Notes: generated from the letters alone by a model not told the origin. DNA of 64,000 bases from Gammaproteobacteria bacterium (GCA_022826505.1 JAJDUQ010000168.1:90865-154864), one strand, 5' to 3'; shown: positions 53,138 to 64,000, counted from the stretch's first letter. Numbers and translations are program-made.

Positions 53138-53572
53138 TCACGTCTTCGGCAGATACTCGGGAGACACATCTCCTCCAACGGTCCAGCGCATCCCGTCCGT
53201 ACCGCAGACGCCGGTGTAGACGACTCGCCAACCCTCGCCGATCACTCCGTCGATCGAGTTGAAGACGATTGTCACGGTCCCCTCCGTCGCGCTGAGACCC
53301 GCTACGGTGATACTCTGCGTGTAATCGTCGGCGAAGGCATCTGCGGCGGGCAGGTCGAGCAGCAGGTTGTCCGCCCCGGCAAGACTTCCGTTGGAGCACG
53401 CAATTCCAAGCGCGGTCCGCGCCGGATTCGCGAGGTTCAGGGCCTCACGCACCTTCTCCCTCACCGCGTAGTCCCGATAGGCGGGAACCGCGACGGATGC
53501 GAGAATTCCAATGATGGCCACGACGATCATCAGCTCGATGATGGTGAGGCCATCCTGGGCGGCATTCCTCAT
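53138..53572 (-). CDS. pilA: Type IV pilin (major pilin-like)
   Basis: The 144-residue prepilin has a 8-residue leader MRNAAQDG, then [27 protein letters not shown], the N-methylation helix with Glu5 of the mature chain. The residue after the cleavage Gly is Leu, not the more usual Phe. The globular part contains two cysteines (IACSNG and TGVCGT) that could form the C-terminal disulfide loop. AGGAGG precedes the ATG. It is divergent from sucC; the processing peptidase PilD is encoded at 61537. PilB and PilC genes are absent. It could be a minor pilin or pseudopilin, but size and disulfide fit a PilA. Confidence 0.86.
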   Translation of the reverse strand: MRNAAQDGLTIIELMIVVAIIGILASVAVPAYRDYAVREKVREALNLANPARTALGIACSNGSLAGADNLLLDLPAADAFADDYTQSITVAGLSATEGTVTIVFNSIDGVIGEGWRVVYTGVCGTDGMRWTVGGDVSPEYLPKT

Positions 53573-53660
53573 GCGTCCCCTCCTTCCAGGTAATGGAACC
53601 GCAATTGGTGCGCTGCTAGTCTTGCGCTTCCGCTGCCGTTCGTCCAGACGGGCCCATTCG

Positions 53661-54821
53661 ATGAATCTTCACGAATACCAGGCCAAGGAACTCCTCGGGG
53701 CCTACGCAATCCCGGTACCGCAGGGTCGTCCCGCGACGGATGCGACCGAGGCTCGGTCGGCCGCCGAGGAGTTGGCGGGAAGCTCGTGGATGGTCAAGGC
53801 ACAGGTGCACGCCGGCGGTCGCGGAAAGGCTGGCGGTGTCAAGCGGGCAAGGACCCCCGACGAAGTTGCGGCCGCTGCGCAGTCGATGCTGGGAACGCGG
53901 CTCGTCACGAGACAGACCACGACGCAAGGACAGCCGATATCCACCGTCCTGGTTGAATCGACGTCGGAAATCGAAAGCGAGTTCTACCTGAGCCTGCTCG
54001 TCGATCGGACACGTCGCCAGATTGCAATCATGGGATCCGCAGCCGGCGGCATGGACATCGAGGAAGTGGCGGCGTCGGAGCCCTGGAAAATCGTCACCGA
54101 GTTCATCGATCCCGCAGCCGGGCTGCAACCGTATCAGGTGCGACGAATCGCATTCGCGCTTGGACTCGAAGCGAACCAGCGCAAGCAGCTCGGAACCATC
54201 CTCCTTGGGTTGTACGACCTGTTCCTGGAAAAGGATCTCAGTTTGCTCGAGTTGAATCCGCTCGTGAAAACGACCGACGGAGCACTGCTGGCGCTCGATG
54301 CGAAAATTGATGTCGACGACAACGCGCTGTTCCGGCACCAGGATCTTCGCGACCTCGACGATCCGTCCCAACACGACGAAAGGGAGGTGCAGGCAAAGCG
54401 ATTCGACCTGAACTACATCACACTCGACGGCAACATCGCGTGCATGGTCAATGGCGCCGGACTCGCGATGGGAACGATGGACATCATCAAACTCCACGGA
54501 GGCGAGCCCGCGAACTTTCTCGATGTCGGGGGCGGGACCGATTCGCAGAAGGTCAGCGAGGCGTTCAAGCTGATTACAAGCGACCCGAACGTGAAAGCAA
54601 TCCTGGTCAACATTTTCGGGGGAATCGTCCGCTGCGACCTGATTGCAGAGGGAATCATCCAGGCGGTGCGGGAAACCGGGATTGATGTTCCCGTCGTTGT
54701 TCGCCTCGAGGGCACCAACGGTGAACGCGGACGGGACCTGCTCGCGAAGAGCGGCCTCGCGGTGATTCCGGCCGAATCCCTGGCCGACGCAGCGGAGAAG
54801 GCCGTCGCGGCAGTGAACTGA
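53661..54821 (+). CDS. sucC: Succinate-CoA ligase, beta subunit
   Basis: SucC, with SucD, interconverts succinyl-CoA and succinate in the TCA cycle with phosphorylation of ADP or GDP. The 386-residue protein begins [22 protein letters not shown] and has the ATP-grasp fold. Motifs include [56 protein letters not shown] and [12 protein letters not shown]. It leads an apparent operon sucC-sucD-glnB. The sucAB-lpd genes are not nearby. Confidence 0.97.
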   Translation: MNLHEYQAKELLGAYAIPVPQGRPATDATEARSAAEELAGSSWMVKAQVHAGGRGKAGGVKRARTPDEVAAAAQSMLGTRLVTRQTTTQGQPISTVLVESTSEIESEFYLSLLVDRTRRQIAIMGSAAGGMDIEEVAASEPWKIVTEFIDPAAGLQPYQVRRIAFALGLEANQRKQLGTILLGLYDLFLEKDLSLLELNPLVKTTDGALLALDAKIDVDDNALFRHQDLRDLDDPSQHDEREVQAKRFDLNYITLDGNIACMVNGAGLAMGTMDIIKLHGGEPANFLDVGGGTDSQKVSEAFKLITSDPNVKAILVNIFGGIVRCDLIAEGIIQAVRETGIDVPVVVRLEGTNGERGRDLLAKSGLAVIPAESLADAAEKAVAAVN

Positions 54822-54862
54822 CCGCGTTTCGACACTTGTTTCGATTCGAGCGCACCACGCCC

Positions 54863-55738
54863 ATGAGCATACTGGTCGACCACAGCACGAGAGTCATCTG
54901 CCAGGGATTCACCGGCCGGCAGGGAACATTCCATTCGCAACAGGCGCTCGAGTACGGAACGAAACTCGTGGGCGGCGTCACTCCGGGAAGAGGTGGAATG
55001 GTGCATCTCGGGCGACCCGTATTCGACACGGTGCATGACGCAGTGAACGAGACCGGCGCCGACGCGACGATGATCTACGTACCGGCGGCATTCGCGGCAG
55101 ACGCCATTCTCGAAGCAGCCTCGGCCGGAGTTCGCGTCATCGCATGCATCACCGAGGGAATCCCGGTTCTCGACATGCTGAAAGTGAAGGCCGCGCTCGC
55201 ACAATACCCCGATACTCGACTGATCGGTCCGAACTGCCCCGGCATCATCACGCCCGAGGCATGCAAGATGGGTATCATGCCGGGCCACATTCACTCGAAA
55301 GGATGCGTGGGAATCGTGTCACGGTCCGGGACCTTGACCTACGAGGCAGTACACCAGACCTCTGGCTGCGGGCTCGGGCAAAGTACCTGCATCGGAATCG
55401 GCGGCGATCCGATCCACGGAATGAGCTTCATCGACTGTCTGCGCCTGTTCGAATCGGACGCGGAGACGCGAGGTATCGTGATGGTTGGTGAAATTGGCGG
55501 CAATGCGGAGGAGGACGCGGCCGAATTCATCGCCGCCGAGGTCTCCAAGCCCGTTGTTGCCTATATCGCCGGAGTCACTGCCCCACCCGGCCGGCGCATG
55601 GGGCATGCCGGTGCAATCATCTCGGGCGGCAAGGGGACTGCGGAGGCAAAGTACGATGCACTGGACGCGGCAGGCGTTCGGACGGTCAGGTCGGCAGCCG
55701 ACATTGGTGCTGCGATTCATGCCCTGACCGGCGAATGA
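54863..55738 (+). CDS. sucD: Succinate-CoA ligase, alpha subunit
   Basis: The 291-residue subunit carries the CoA-binding Rossmann domain ([35 protein letters not shown]) and the active-site histidine in [37 protein letters not shown] and [10 protein letters not shown] are typical. The ATG at 54863 gives the normal N-terminus; an upstream TTG would add nine residues. It is 41 bases after sucC and 18 bases before glnB. Confidence 0.97.
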   Translation: MSILVDHSTRVICQGFTGRQGTFHSQQALEYGTKLVGGVTPGRGGMVHLGRPVFDTVHDAVNETGADATMIYVPAAFAADAILEAASAGVRVIACITEGIPVLDMLKVKAALAQYPDTRLIGPNCPGIITPEACKMGIMPGHIHSKGCVGIVSRSGTLTYEAVHQTSGCGLGQSTCIGIGGDPIHGMSFIDCLRLFESDAETRGIVMVGEIGGNAEEDAAEFIAAEVSKPVVAYIAGVTAPPGRRMGHAGAIISGGKGTAEAKYDALDAAGVRTVRSAADIGAAIHALTGE

Positions 55739-56095
<357 letters not shown>

Positions 56096-56161
56096 ATTTC
56101 ATGCCCGACCCTGCGCAACCGGGCGGAGCGCGAACACCGTCGTCGCGGACGCGGGTCGCAG

Positions 56162-56944
56162 TCAGGGGGCGGGCGTGGATCGCGTCGCGCCGAGCCCGGC
56201 ATCGTCCGGATCGTTCAGCCGCAAGACCCGGGCCGCATCGGCGGAGAGATCGTCGAATCCCATCTTCCGGTACGCAATCATCATGATGGCAAGTGCGTCG
56301 GACACCGCCGGCGTCCTCTGATAGTTTTCTACCACGTAACGAGCCCGATTGGCCGCCGCGAGCCATGCCCCGCGTTTCATGTAGTAACGCGCCACATGGA
56401 TTTCATGCAGGGCCAGAAGATTCTTCAGATACTGCATTCGCTGCCGGGAATCGTCAGCATATCGGCTTTCGGGAAATCGTTGGACCAATTCTTCGAACGC
56501 GCGGAACGCCTGCAGCAAGGCACTTGAATCGTGCTCCGAAACGTCCTTGGCGAAGAATCGGTCAATAACGGAACTGTCACCGACGAAGCGCACGAGCCCC
56601 TTCAGGTAGTAGGCGTAGTCGACGTTCGGGTGGCGCGGATGAAGCTTGATGAACCGGTCGGCGGCGGCCAGTGCGGACGCCGGTCTGTGCAGCTTGTAGT
56701 AGGCGTAGATGAGATCGAGCTGGCCCTGCATCGCGAGCAGACCGAACGGAAACCTGGCATCGAGCTTCTCGTAGTGCTCTATCGCCTGCTCGTAGGTGCC
56801 ACGATCCAGGTGACCCTTCGCCGAGTCGTAGAGCCGCTCGGCCGACCAGTCCCTGGTCGGGTCGGGTTCCTCGCCCCACATGGAACATCCAGCCAGCACC
56901 GCTGTCGCGATGACAAGAACTACGGAGCGCATAATTCGTCTCAT
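56162..56944 (-). CDS. bamD: Outer membrane assembly lipoprotein BamD
   Basis: BamD is the essential TPR lipoprotein of the BAM complex. The 260-residue product has a signal ending in LAGC (Cys20 lipidated), then TPR-like repeats: AERLYDSAKGHLDRGTYEQAIEHYEKLDARFPFG, LIYAYYKLHRPASALAAADRFIKLHPRHPNVDYAYYLKGL. It is divergent from rluD as in E. coli and converges with glnB. A second in-frame ATG at 56932 is also possible. The frame stays open far upstream on this strand, but that part is antisense to rluD. Confidence 0.95.
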   Translation of the reverse strand: MRRIMRSVVLVIATAVLAGCSMWGEEPDPTRDWSAERLYDSAKGHLDRGTYEQAIEHYEKLDARFPFGLLAMQGQLDLIYAYYKLHRPASALAAADRFIKLHPRHPNVDYAYYLKGLVRFVGDSSVIDRFFAKDVSEHDSSALLQAFRAFEELVQRFPESRYADDSRQRMQYLKNLLALHEIHVARYYMKRGAWLAAANRARYVVENYQRTPAVSDALAIMMIAYRKMGFDDLSADAARVLRLNDPDDAGLGATRSTPAP

Positions 56945-57079
56945 GGTCGAAAACCACCAAGATATCTCAGCCTGTCCGCAGCGCGACATCGCTGCATGCG
57001 AACCTGCGCCAGTGCATCTTCTCACAACGGAGCGCAACTTGATCCACAGGCACTTCCTCGCAGCCCCGTGAACCGACCG

Positions 57080-58033
57080 ATGACGAAGCACATTCGACTC
57101 GACGGTGTCATTCCAGGCTCGCTGACCGGATTGCGAACCGACCAGGCGCTTGCGAGGTTGTTCCCCCAGCACTCCCGAGCCCGAATCCAGCAGTGGATCC
57201 GCGCTGGTGCCGCAACTCTCGACGGGGCCGCCGTTCGAGCCAAGCATCGAGTGGTGGGCGGTGAGCGAATCAACATTGTCTACGCCATCGAAGGCGATGC
57301 TCGGTCGGCCGCACAACCGGGCCCGCTCGACGTACTCTACGAGGATTCGGACTTGCTCGTCCTGGACAAACCACCCGGGCTGGTGGTTCATCCCGGCGCG
57401 GGCAATCGCGACGGGACGCTCCTCAATCGCCTGCTCGCATATGATCGCGAGTTGCGCACCATCCCGCGCGCCGGCCTTGTGCATCGACTGGACAAGAACA
57501 CCTCGGGGTTGATGCTCATCGCGCGCTCGCTGCACGCACACACTCGCCTCGTGGCCCAGATCAAGGCGCGGGAGGTAGAGCGAACCTACGAAGCGGTGGT
57601 CATCGGATTGCCGCCTGCGCACGCGACGGTGAACGCGCCGATCGGCCGGGATCGTGCACGTCGCACCCGCATGGCGGTCGAGGACCACGGTAAACGGGCA
57701 GTCACGCACTATCGAGTCGTCGAACGCTACCGTTGTCACGCACGGCTGGAAGTCGTCATCGAGACCGGTCGAACCCATCAGATTCGCGTACATCTCGCCC
57801 ATTGCGGCTATCCGATTCTTGGAGACTCGGTGTATGGAAAGCGTCGCTCCCACCGACGCGCAACTCCTGTGCCGAACGCAGCTTCCGAATTCCCCCGCCA
57901 AGCCCTCCACGCCAGACGCCTGTCGTTCAGCCACCCGGTGTCCGGTCGTGCGTTGACGATCCAAAGTGACCTCGCTTCCGACATGCAGGAACTGGTGGCG
58001 GCGCTGCGTGCTGAAGCGGCCGACGTGCGATGA
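57080..58033 (+). CDS. rluD: 23S rRNA pseudouridine(1911/1915/1917) synthase RluD
   Basis: RluD makes pseudouridines in helix 69 of 23S rRNA. The 317-residue protein has an N-terminal S4-like domain (RTDQALARLFPQHSRARIQQWIRAGAATLDG). The catalytic domain holds the active Asp in GLVHRLDKNTSGLMLIAR and the VIETGRTHQIRVHLAHCGYPILGD motif. An in-frame GTG at 57068 is an alternative start. Its stop overlaps the pgeF start (ATGA). Confidence 0.96.
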   Translation: MTKHIRLDGVIPGSLTGLRTDQALARLFPQHSRARIQQWIRAGAATLDGAAVRAKHRVVGGERINIVYAIEGDARSAAQPGPLDVLYEDSDLLVLDKPPGLVVHPGAGNRDGTLLNRLLAYDRELRTIPRAGLVHRLDKNTSGLMLIARSLHAHTRLVAQIKAREVERTYEAVVIGLPPAHATVNAPIGRDRARRTRMAVEDHGKRAVTHYRVVERYRCHARLEVVIETGRTHQIRVHLAHCGYPILGDSVYGKRRSHRRATPVPNAASEFPRQALHARRLSFSHPVSGRALTIQSDLASDMQELVAALRAEAADVR

Positions 58034-58836
58034 CCGCCAGACCAATCGAATTCGTCGCACCGGCCTGGCCGGCTCCGTCGAGTATCCGTGCGATTTCCAC
58101 AACGCGCACGGGTGGTGAGAGTTCGCTGCCGTACGACTCGCTCAATCTCGGGATGGGCACCGGCGACGCTCCGTTGGTCGTGGTCCGAAATCGCGCGCGC
58201 GTTCGGACGTCCCTCGGCCTCGACCATGACCCCTGCTGGTTGAATCAGGTACACGGCGCGCGCGTCGTTCGCGCGCAACGATACGATTGCACGCCGCAGG
58301 CCGACGCGAGCGTCGGTACCGCCGGTTCGCCAGCATGCGCGGTGTTGACTGCGGACTGCCTGCCGGTCGTGCTATGCGACACGTCGGGAACCCGTGTCGG
58401 AATCGCGCACGCCGGATGGCGCGGACTCGCGAGTGGCGTGATCCCGCGTTGCATCGAATTCATGGATCGGCCGGGCCACGAACTGCTTGCGTGGCTCGGT
58501 CCCGCAATCGGTCCCGCATCCTACGAAGTCGGACCGGAGGTTCGCGACGCCTGCCTCGCTGCCGCACCCGGTGCCGAGCACGCCTTTGTTCCGTCTCGGG
58601 CCCGAGCGGGTCACTGGCTTGCGAGTCTGTACGCAATCGCAGCTCGCCAACTCGCATTGCTGGGGATCAGGCGAACTTACGGCGGCGGATTCTGCACCTA
58701 TGGCGACAAGCGCCGGTTCTATTCGCACCGCCGCGACGGCGTAACCGGAAGATTTGCGACCCTGGCATGGGTACGAGGCTCCGGCCCCGAGCCACAAGAC
58801 GCCCGCGAGAGGTTCGATGCTATCAGCCCCGGTTGA
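58030..58836 (+). CDS. pgeF: Peptidoglycan editing factor PgeF (YfiH, laccase-fold)
   Basis: The 268-residue protein is of the DUF152/multicopper-like family. Metal ligands are visible: WLNQVHGARVV, LTADCLPVVLCD, GIAHAGWRGL, and the C-terminal GFCTYGDKRRFYSHRRDGVTGRFA. In E. coli PgeF keeps L-Ser out of peptidoglycan precursors; the fold also acts as purine nucleoside phosphorylase in other species. It overlaps rluD by four bases and precedes clpB, the standard order. Confidence 0.93.
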   Translation: MTARPIEFVAPAWPAPSSIRAISTTRTGGESSLPYDSLNLGMGTGDAPLVVVRNRARVRTSLGLDHDPCWLNQVHGARVVRAQRYDCTPQADASVGTAGSPACAVLTADCLPVVLCDTSGTRVGIAHAGWRGLASGVIPRCIEFMDRPGHELLAWLGPAIGPASYEVGPEVRDACLAAAPGAEHAFVPSRARAGHWLASLYAIAARQLALLGIRRTYGGGFCTYGDKRRFYSHRRDGVTGRFATLAWVRGSGPEPQDARERFDAISPG

Positions 58837-58932
58837 TTCCGGCCCGGGCAACCGCATCTATCGGACATCGACACCCCGGCGCGAATCCCGAGATGGACTC
58901 GGGAGCCCGATGCCGGTGGGGGAAATCTCGAA

Positions 58933-61524
58933 ATGAGAACCGACAGGCTTACGACCAAGTTTCAGCTTGCACTCGCGGACGCCCAGAGCATTGCGGTCGG
59001 CCACGACCACCAATTCCTGGAACCGGTGCACGTCATGGCGGCACTGCTCGACCAGCAGGGCGCCACGGTACGTCACCTTCTCGCTCAGGCCGGGGTGAAC
59101 GTCAACGCACTGCGTTCACAGATTGGAATCGTGCTCGACTCCCTGCCTCAGGTCCACGGTGTGGCGGGTGACGTCCAGATTTCCCCCGAGCTGGGACGCT
59201 ATCTCAATCTTTGCGACAAGCTGGCCCAAAGGAGAAAGGACCAGTTCATTTCAAGCGAGCTGTTCCTGCTCGCCTGCCTTGAGGCGGCTGGCAATATGGC
59301 TACCCTTCTGACCCGATACGGTGCAACGAAGGAGGCGATTGAAGGAGCAATCGACTCCATACGGGGCGGCGAATCGGTCACCGACCGGGACGCTGAAAAT
59401 AACCGCCGGGCGCTCGAAAAGTTCACGATCGATCTGACGGAGTGTGCCGAGCAGGGCAAGCTCGATCCGGTCATCGGACGAGATGATGAGATTCGCCGAA
59501 CAATCCAGGTGCTGCAGCGTCGAACAAAGAACAACCCGGTGCTGATTGGCGAACCCGGGGTGGGGAAGACCGCGATCGTCGAAGGGCTCGCACAGAGGAT
59601 TGTCAACGCCGAGGTACCGGAAGGTCTGAAAGGCAAGCGTCTGCTGGCGCTGGACATGGGTGCGCTGATTGCCGGGGCGAAGTACCGGGGTGACTTCGAG
59701 GAACGAATGAAGTCCGTCCTCAACGACCTGACAAGACAGCAAGGCCAGATCATCCTGTTCATCGACGAAATTCACACGCTCGTTGGAGCCGGTAAGGCAG
59801 AAGGGGCGATGGACGCCGGGAACATGCTCAAACCGGCACTCGCGCGCGGGGAATTGCACTGCGTCGGTGCGACCACTCTGGACGAGTTCCGGCAATACCT
59901 TGAAAGGGATGCCGCGCTCGAACGCCGATTCCAAAAGGTGCTGGTCGATGAACCCACCGTCGAGGACACGATCGCGATCTTGCGCGGGTTGAAGGAACGC
60001 TACGAGGTCCACCACGGGGTGGATATCGGAGATCCCGCCATCGTCGCCGCCTCCACATTGTCCCACCGCTACATTGCGGACCGGCAACTTCCCGACAAGG
60101 CCATCGATCTGATCGACGAGGCCGCCAGCCGAATACGGATGGAAATCGACTCGAAGCCCGAAGCGATGGATCGGCTCGATCGTCGGCTGATTCAGCTCAA
60201 GATCGAACGTGAAGCCCTGGGAAAGGAGAGCGATGACGCTTCGCGCGTACGGCTTGCGCGACTGGAATCCGATATCGCTTCCGCGGAACGGGAATTCTCC
60301 GATCTCGAGGAAATCTGGAACGCGGAGAAGGCCGAGGTTCAAGGTGTCCAGCACGTCAAGGAGGCGCTGGAACGGGCACGGATGGAGCTGGAGACAGCAC
60401 AGCGCGGAGGCGATCTCACTCGCATGGCGGAACTCCAGTACGGACGAATACCCGAACTCGAAAAGCAGATCGAACACTCCGGCCACACCAAGCCGCAGGA
60501 AATGCGGTTGCTTCGCCACTCGGTGACCGAAGAGGAAATTGCCGGAATCGTGTCGAAGTGGACGGGCGTTCCCGTGACCCGCATGCTGGAAGGAGAACGA
60601 GACAAGCTGCTTCGCATGGAGGAGGCGCTCCATGCACGGGTGATAGGTCAGGATGAGGCGGTAGGCGCCATCTCCAACGCTATTCGAAGAGCCCGGGCGG
60701 GGCTCTCGGATCCGCGACGCCCCAGCGGGTCGTTTCTCTTTCTCGGTCCCACCGGAGTGGGCAAGACCGAACTCACCCGCGCACTGGCGGAGTTCCTGTT
60801 CGATATCGAGGACGCGATGGTTCGAATCGACATGTCGGAATTCATGGAGAAGCACTCGGTCGCGCGCCTCATCGGCGCTCCTCCCGGGTACGTCGGATTC
60901 GAGGAAGGAGGATATCTGACCGAGGCAATCCGGCGCCGTCCCTATTCAGTGGTGCTTCTCGACGAGGTAGAGAAGGCCCACTCCGACGTCTTCAACGTGC
61001 TGCTCCAGGTGCTGGAGGACGGACGACTGACAGACGGACACGGACGCACGGTGGACTTTCGAAACTGTGTTGTGGTGATGACGTCGAATCTCGGTTCAAA
61101 CATGGTCCACGACCTCACACAGCAGAACGACTTCGGGGCCGTCAAAGGTACGGTCATGAGTGCCGTAACCGAGCATTTCCGACCCGAATTCATCAATCGC
61201 ATCGACGAGATCGTGGTGTTCCATTCGCTCGACGCAGCGCAAATTGACGCGATCGCGCGGATTCAGATCGAGAGGCTTGCGAAACGACTTGCGGACCAGC
61301 ACCTGGGTCTCGAGGTATCGGACGCCGCGATGGCGTTGCTCGGCGAAGCGGGATTCGACCCGGTCTACGGAGCGCGCCCACTGAAGCGCGTAATCCAGCG
61401 GCGCATCGAGAACCCGCTCGCACAGGCGGTACTTGCAGACCGGTTCTCGTCCGGCGATACCGTGAGGGTGGACGTTACTGCGGGGAAACTCGAGTTCACG
61501 GCCCGGCACACGCAAGCCGCCTGA
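58933..61524 (+). CDS. clpB: Disaggregase ClpB
   Basis: ClpB is a hexameric AAA+ chaperone that, with DnaK, dissolves protein aggregates. The 863-residue product has an N-terminal repeat domain, AAA-1 with [18 protein letters not shown] near residue 204, the coiled-coil M domain (about 405-520), and AAA-2 with [18 protein letters not shown] near residue 604. Both Walker B motifs and arginine fingers are present. GGGGGAAA precedes the ATG. No clear heat-shock promoter was seen in the 96-base gap to pgeF. It is followed after 12 bases by pilD. Confidence 0.98.
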   Translation: MRTDRLTTKFQLALADAQSIAVGHDHQFLEPVHVMAALLDQQGATVRHLLAQAGVNVNALRSQIGIVLDSLPQVHGVAGDVQISPELGRYLNLCDKLAQRRKDQFISSELFLLACLEAAGNMATLLTRYGATKEAIEGAIDSIRGGESVTDRDAENNRRALEKFTIDLTECAEQGKLDPVIGRDDEIRRTIQVLQRRTKNNPVLIGEPGVGKTAIVEGLAQRIVNAEVPEGLKGKRLLALDMGALIAGAKYRGDFEERMKSVLNDLTRQQGQIILFIDEIHTLVGAGKAEGAMDAGNMLKPALARGELHCVGATTLDEFRQYLERDAALERRFQKVLVDEPTVEDTIAILRGLKERYEVHHGVDIGDPAIVAASTLSHRYIADRQLPDKAIDLIDEAASRIRMEIDSKPEAMDRLDRRLIQLKIEREALGKESDDASRVRLARLESDIASAEREFSDLEEIWNAEKAEVQGVQHVKEALERARMELETAQRGGDLTRMAELQYGRIPELEKQIEHSGHTKPQEMRLLRHSVTEEEIAGIVSKWTGVPVTRMLEGERDKLLRMEEALHARVIGQDEAVGAISNAIRRARAGLSDPRRPSGSFLFLGPTGVGKTELTRALAEFLFDIEDAMVRIDMSEFMEKHSVARLIGAPPGYVGFEEGGYLTEAIRRRPYSVVLLDEVEKAHSDVFNVLLQVLEDGRLTDGHGRTVDFRNCVVVMTSNLGSNMVHDLTQQNDFGAVKGTVMSAVTEHFRPEFINRIDEIVVFHSLDAAQIDAIARIQIERLAKRLADQHLGLEVSDAAMALLGEAGFDPVYGARPLKRVIQRRIENPLAQAVLADRFSSGDTVRVDVTAGKLEFTARHTQAA

Positions 61525-61536
61525 GAGTCCGGCCGG

Positions 61537-62391
61537 ATGACGAACCTCGAGGTGTTCGTTGCCGCCATGACCCTGTTTGGCCTGGTGGCCGGAAGCTTGA
61601 TGAATGTAGTGATCAGCCGCCTCCCGCGCATGATGGAGGCGGCCTGGCATACGGATTGCGTCGAATTCCTGGAGTTGGCGCCGTCGCGCCGGCCCGCCAG
61701 GTTCACTCTGGGACACCCGCCGTCATCCTGTCCGGCGTGTGGACACCAAATCTCCTTGCTGGAGAATGTTCCGGTCCTGAGTTATGTCGCTCTCGGCGGC
61801 AGATGCTCCGCGTGCCATTGGAAGATTCCTCTGCGCTATCCGATTGTCGAGATTTGTGGTGCACTCGTCGGGGCGGTAGCTGCCCTGCACTTCGGCATTG
61901 GAGCCGCGGCCGCTGGCGCGTGTGTGCTCGGACTGGGTTTGCTCGCGTTGAGTGCCATCGATTTCGAAAACCAACTGCTGCCCGATGCGATTACGCTCCC
62001 TTTGCTTTGGTTGGGTCTCGCCTTCAACCTGTTCGACACGTTCTCGACACTGCGAGACGGCGTTCTGGGAGTCATGGCGGGATACGTCGTTCTGTGGACG
62101 GTCTACCACGCATTCAAGTTCGTAACCGGTCGCAGTGGAATGGGATACGGTGATTTCAAGCTTCTGGCGTCGATCGGAGCGTGGCTCGGATGGCAAGCGC
62201 TCCCGGGTGTCATTCTGCTCGGGTCGCTGGCGGGGGCCATTGCAGGCGCCGCGCTGGTCGCGTGCGGGCGAGCGTCCCGCGCCGCGCCCTTCCCGTTCGG
62301 TCCGTACCTCGCCGGTGCAGGTCTGTTCATGCTTTACTGTGGCGACAACCTGGGCCCCCTGCTGGCTGCATCCTTGGCCGCAACGACTTGA
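61537..62391 (+). CDS. pilD: Prepilin peptidase PilD
   Basis: PilD cleaves prepilin leaders and methylates the new N-terminus at the inner membrane. The 284-residue protein has eight hydrophobic helices. The cytoplasmic loop carries two CxxC pairs (SSCPACGHQI and GGRCSACHWKIP), and both catalytic aspartates are present (SAIDFENQLLPD and GMGYGDFKLL). It overlaps coaE by one base (TGATG). The pilB and pilC genes that usually precede it are absent, replaced by clpB. Confidence 0.96.
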   Translation: MTNLEVFVAAMTLFGLVAGSLMNVVISRLPRMMEAAWHTDCVEFLELAPSRRPARFTLGHPPSSCPACGHQISLLENVPVLSYVALGGRCSACHWKIPLRYPIVEICGALVGAVAALHFGIGAAAAGACVLGLGLLALSAIDFENQLLPDAITLPLLWLGLAFNLFDTFSTLRDGVLGVMAGYVVLWTVYHAFKFVTGRSGMGYGDFKLLASIGAWLGWQALPGVILLGSLAGAIAGAALVACGRASRAAPFPFGPYLAGAGLFMLYCGDNLGPLLAASLAATT

Positions 62392-63059
62392 TGCGCAGCC
62401 GCGCCATGATTGTCGCGCTGACTGGCGGGCTTGCTACGGGAAAGAGTGCGGTCGCCGAACGATTCGAGGAACTCGGCGTGCCCGTGATCGACGCCGATGT
62501 CGTCACCCGCCGACTGGTCGAGCCGGGGATGCCTGCCCTGGCGGAAATCGTGGAAGCATTTGGAGACGACGTTCTCGACAACCAAGGGCGCCTCGATCGC
62601 GCCCGGATGCGCAAGCGCATATTTGGCCATGCCCCCGACCGCATAAAGCTCGAAGCGATTCTGCACCCTCGGGTGCGCGACGAGATGCAGGCGTTTGCCG
62701 CATCGTCCGACGCGCCCTACGTCGTGTTCGTGATTCCTCTCCTCGTGGAGACGCACCAGGCCGCGCAGATGGATCGGGTCATCGTCGTGGATGCGCCCCG
62801 TACGCTTCAGATGACACGCGCTCAACACCGGGACGGCGGTCGGCAGGAGACGATCGCCGCGATCATCGACAGTCAGGCGACTCGCGCAGACCGTCTCGCC
62901 GTCGCGGACACCGTTCTCGAGAACACCGAGGATCTGGCAACGCTTCGTGAACGTGTGGACGCGCTACACCGGGAGTGCCTCGCGCTTGCGGATAGATGGA
63001 ATTCAGTGAAAGAATCGCGCAACGGCCGGGCGCGAACTGGCCCGACCGAGAATCGGTAA
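62391..63059 (+). CDS. coaE: Dephospho-CoA kinase
   Basis: CoaE adds the 3'-phosphate in the last step of coenzyme A synthesis. The 222-residue protein has the P-loop ALTGGLATGKSAVAERF near residue 9, VIDADVVTRRLVEPG, and the lid region ATRADRLAVADTVLENTEDL. It overlaps both neighbours: the pilD stop and the zapD start (TAATG). The final ~15 residues are unconserved. Confidence 0.96.
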   Translation: MRSRAMIVALTGGLATGKSAVAERFEELGVPVIDADVVTRRLVEPGMPALAEIVEAFGDDVLDNQGRLDRARMRKRIFGHAPDRIKLEAILHPRVRDEMQAFAASSDAPYVVFVIPLLVETHQAAQMDRVIVVDAPRTLQMTRAQHRDGGRQETIAAIIDSQATRADRLAVADTVLENTEDLATLRERVDALHRECLALADRWNSVKESRNGRARTGPTENR

Positions 63060-63841
63060 TGCAGGATACCAATCGCGGGCTAATCGTATACGAGCAACCG
63101 CTGAGTGAGCGGATTCGTACGTTCCTCCGCCTCGAATTTCTCTTTCGCCGCGGACGGTATCTGCTTCGGCACGAGTCGCCCTGGGCAAGCCGTCTGACCT
63201 TCGAAGTCATTATCGACGTGATGGCGGTGCTGGGTCGCGCTGACCTGAAGAAGGAAATCATCAAGGAGCTCGAACGTCACTCGGCGACGCTATATGCGTT
63301 CAGCCGGAATCCGAAAGTCGCTCAGGAGCGACTCCAGGAAGTGCGGGACGAGGTTCACTCGATGCTGCAGGCGCTGCATGGGTGCGAAACTGCTCCGGGC
63401 AACGAACTGCGCCACAATGAGTTGTTGAACGCCGTTCGCCAGCGCAGCAGCATTCCTGCCGGGACCTGCGACTTCGACCTCCCAGCCTTTCACTACTGGC
63501 TGGAGCAACCGGGTACCCAGCGGCTCCGTGACCTGAACGACTGGATTTCCACGTTCAGTCCATTTGAGTCATCGGTAGGATTGTGCCTTCGCATCGTGCG
63601 TGAGAGCACAGCGGCCACACGGGAAATTGCAAACGGCGGGTTCTTTCAACGCAATCTCGGCTCGTCCACGCCGTGCCAGATGATCCGGGTGGCGCTCCCC
63701 CGGAATGTCTCCCTGTATCCGGAGATAAGCGCGGGGAAGCAGCGATTCGCGATACGATTCCTTCGTCCTGGCGATACATCGTCACGACCGAGTCAGACCG
63801 ACGAGGACGTCGAGTTCGATCTTCTTTGCTGCGTCATCTGA
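63059..63841 (+). CDS. zapD: Cell division protein ZapD
   Basis: ZapD bundles FtsZ filaments at the division ring. The 260-residue protein begins LIVYEQPLSERIRTFLRLEFLFRR and contains FEVIIDVMAVLGRADLKKEIIKELERH. The second half is beta-rich with FDLPAFHYWL and ending VEFDLLCCVI. Length and motifs are those of the DUF1342/ZapD family. The usual neighbour yacG would lie downstream; it is not recognisable in the last 160 bases. Confidence 0.95.
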   Translation: MQDTNRGLIVYEQPLSERIRTFLRLEFLFRRGRYLLRHESPWASRLTFEVIIDVMAVLGRADLKKEIIKELERHSATLYAFSRNPKVAQERLQEVRDEVHSMLQALHGCETAPGNELRHNELLNAVRQRSSIPAGTCDFDLPAFHYWLEQPGTQRLRDLNDWISTFSPFESSVGLCLRIVRESTAATREIANGGFFQRNLGSSTPCQMIRVALPRNVSLYPEISAGKQRFAIRFLRPGDTSSRPSQTDEDVEFDLLCCVI

Positions 63842-64000
63842 ACAAACTGGAACCGTGGTCTAGCCCATCTTTACCCAATTGTGGGTCGCGATGGGTCGGA
63901 TCAGCCCGAAATTCGCTGATTTTGGCATATAACCGATTGATTCTTGGTCGAGATGGCTGATGTAGTGCCATAATATTGTCTATATGTGTTGCACCACACC
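63842..64000. other. AT-rich end of window
   Basis: This stretch is clearly less GC-rich than the rest and holds no gene I can support. TTGATT near 63937 and TAATAT near 63971 could form a promoter for a gene beyond the window, although the spacing is too wide for a standard sigma-70 site. The low GC may mark an insertion. Confidence 0.3.

Overview
The window is a high-GC chromosomal segment from a gammaproteobacterium. This rests on gene order rather than on any marker tree: hisS-yfgM-bamB-der, divergent trmJ/suhB, hda-DUF2066-purM-purN, divergent bamD/rluD-pgeF-clpB, and pilD-coaE-zapD are all gammaproteobacterial arrangements. No rRNA, tRNA, CRISPR array, transposase or phage structural gene was found. 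The expanded families of short membrane-anchored coiled-coil proteins and the TPR-sulfotransferase remind me of uncultured host-associated (for example sponge-associated) Gammaproteobacteria. That impression comes from memory and was not tested.

Layout. 0-12.6 kb is core: the end of hisS, yfgM, the outer-membrane assembly lipoproteins bamB and bamC, the ribosome GTPase der, gcvR, a PIN-PhoH ATPase, and a giant NAD-dependent glutamate dehydrogenase. 12.6-25.0 kb is an accessory region. It holds a TPR-sulfotransferase, a zinc-ribbon methyltransferase, two nearly identical porin genes in inverted orientation flanking a P4-type integrase, and three families of small modular proteins. Family A is a membrane anchor plus 11-residue coil repeats. 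Family B is a membrane anchor plus 7-residue coil repeats. Family C has conserved ends KPNGRQ and LRMIWxQCGG..DERLPIDD around a middle of variable length. Broken and frameshifted copies, plus an AbiEi-type antitoxin remnant, lie among them. Family B continues to 25.9 kb, past secB.

25.0-42.1 kb mixes housekeeping and transport: secB, djlA, gph, trpD, trpC, an OsmC protein, a Yej/Opp-like peptide ABC transporter operon (fused double ATPase, tiny membrane peptide, binding protein, two permeases), a toxin-antitoxin-like pair with a palindromic operator, an MFS transporter, and a ureohydrolase/GYD/luciferase-like operon. 42.3-64 kb is core again: ilvIH behind a probable attenuator, proS, wrbA, hda, purMN, trmJ, suhB, a type IV pilin, sucCD-glnB, bamD, rluD, pgeF, clpB, pilD, coaE and zapD.

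How the genes work together. BamB, BamC and BamD belong to one outer-membrane protein insertion machine, and SecB feeds that route; the two porins are natural clients. PilD is the peptidase expected to process the pilin encoded 8 kb away. The most unusual content is the set of small modular protein families, their shared leader DNA element, and their apparent copying and decay around the integrase and inverted porin pair.
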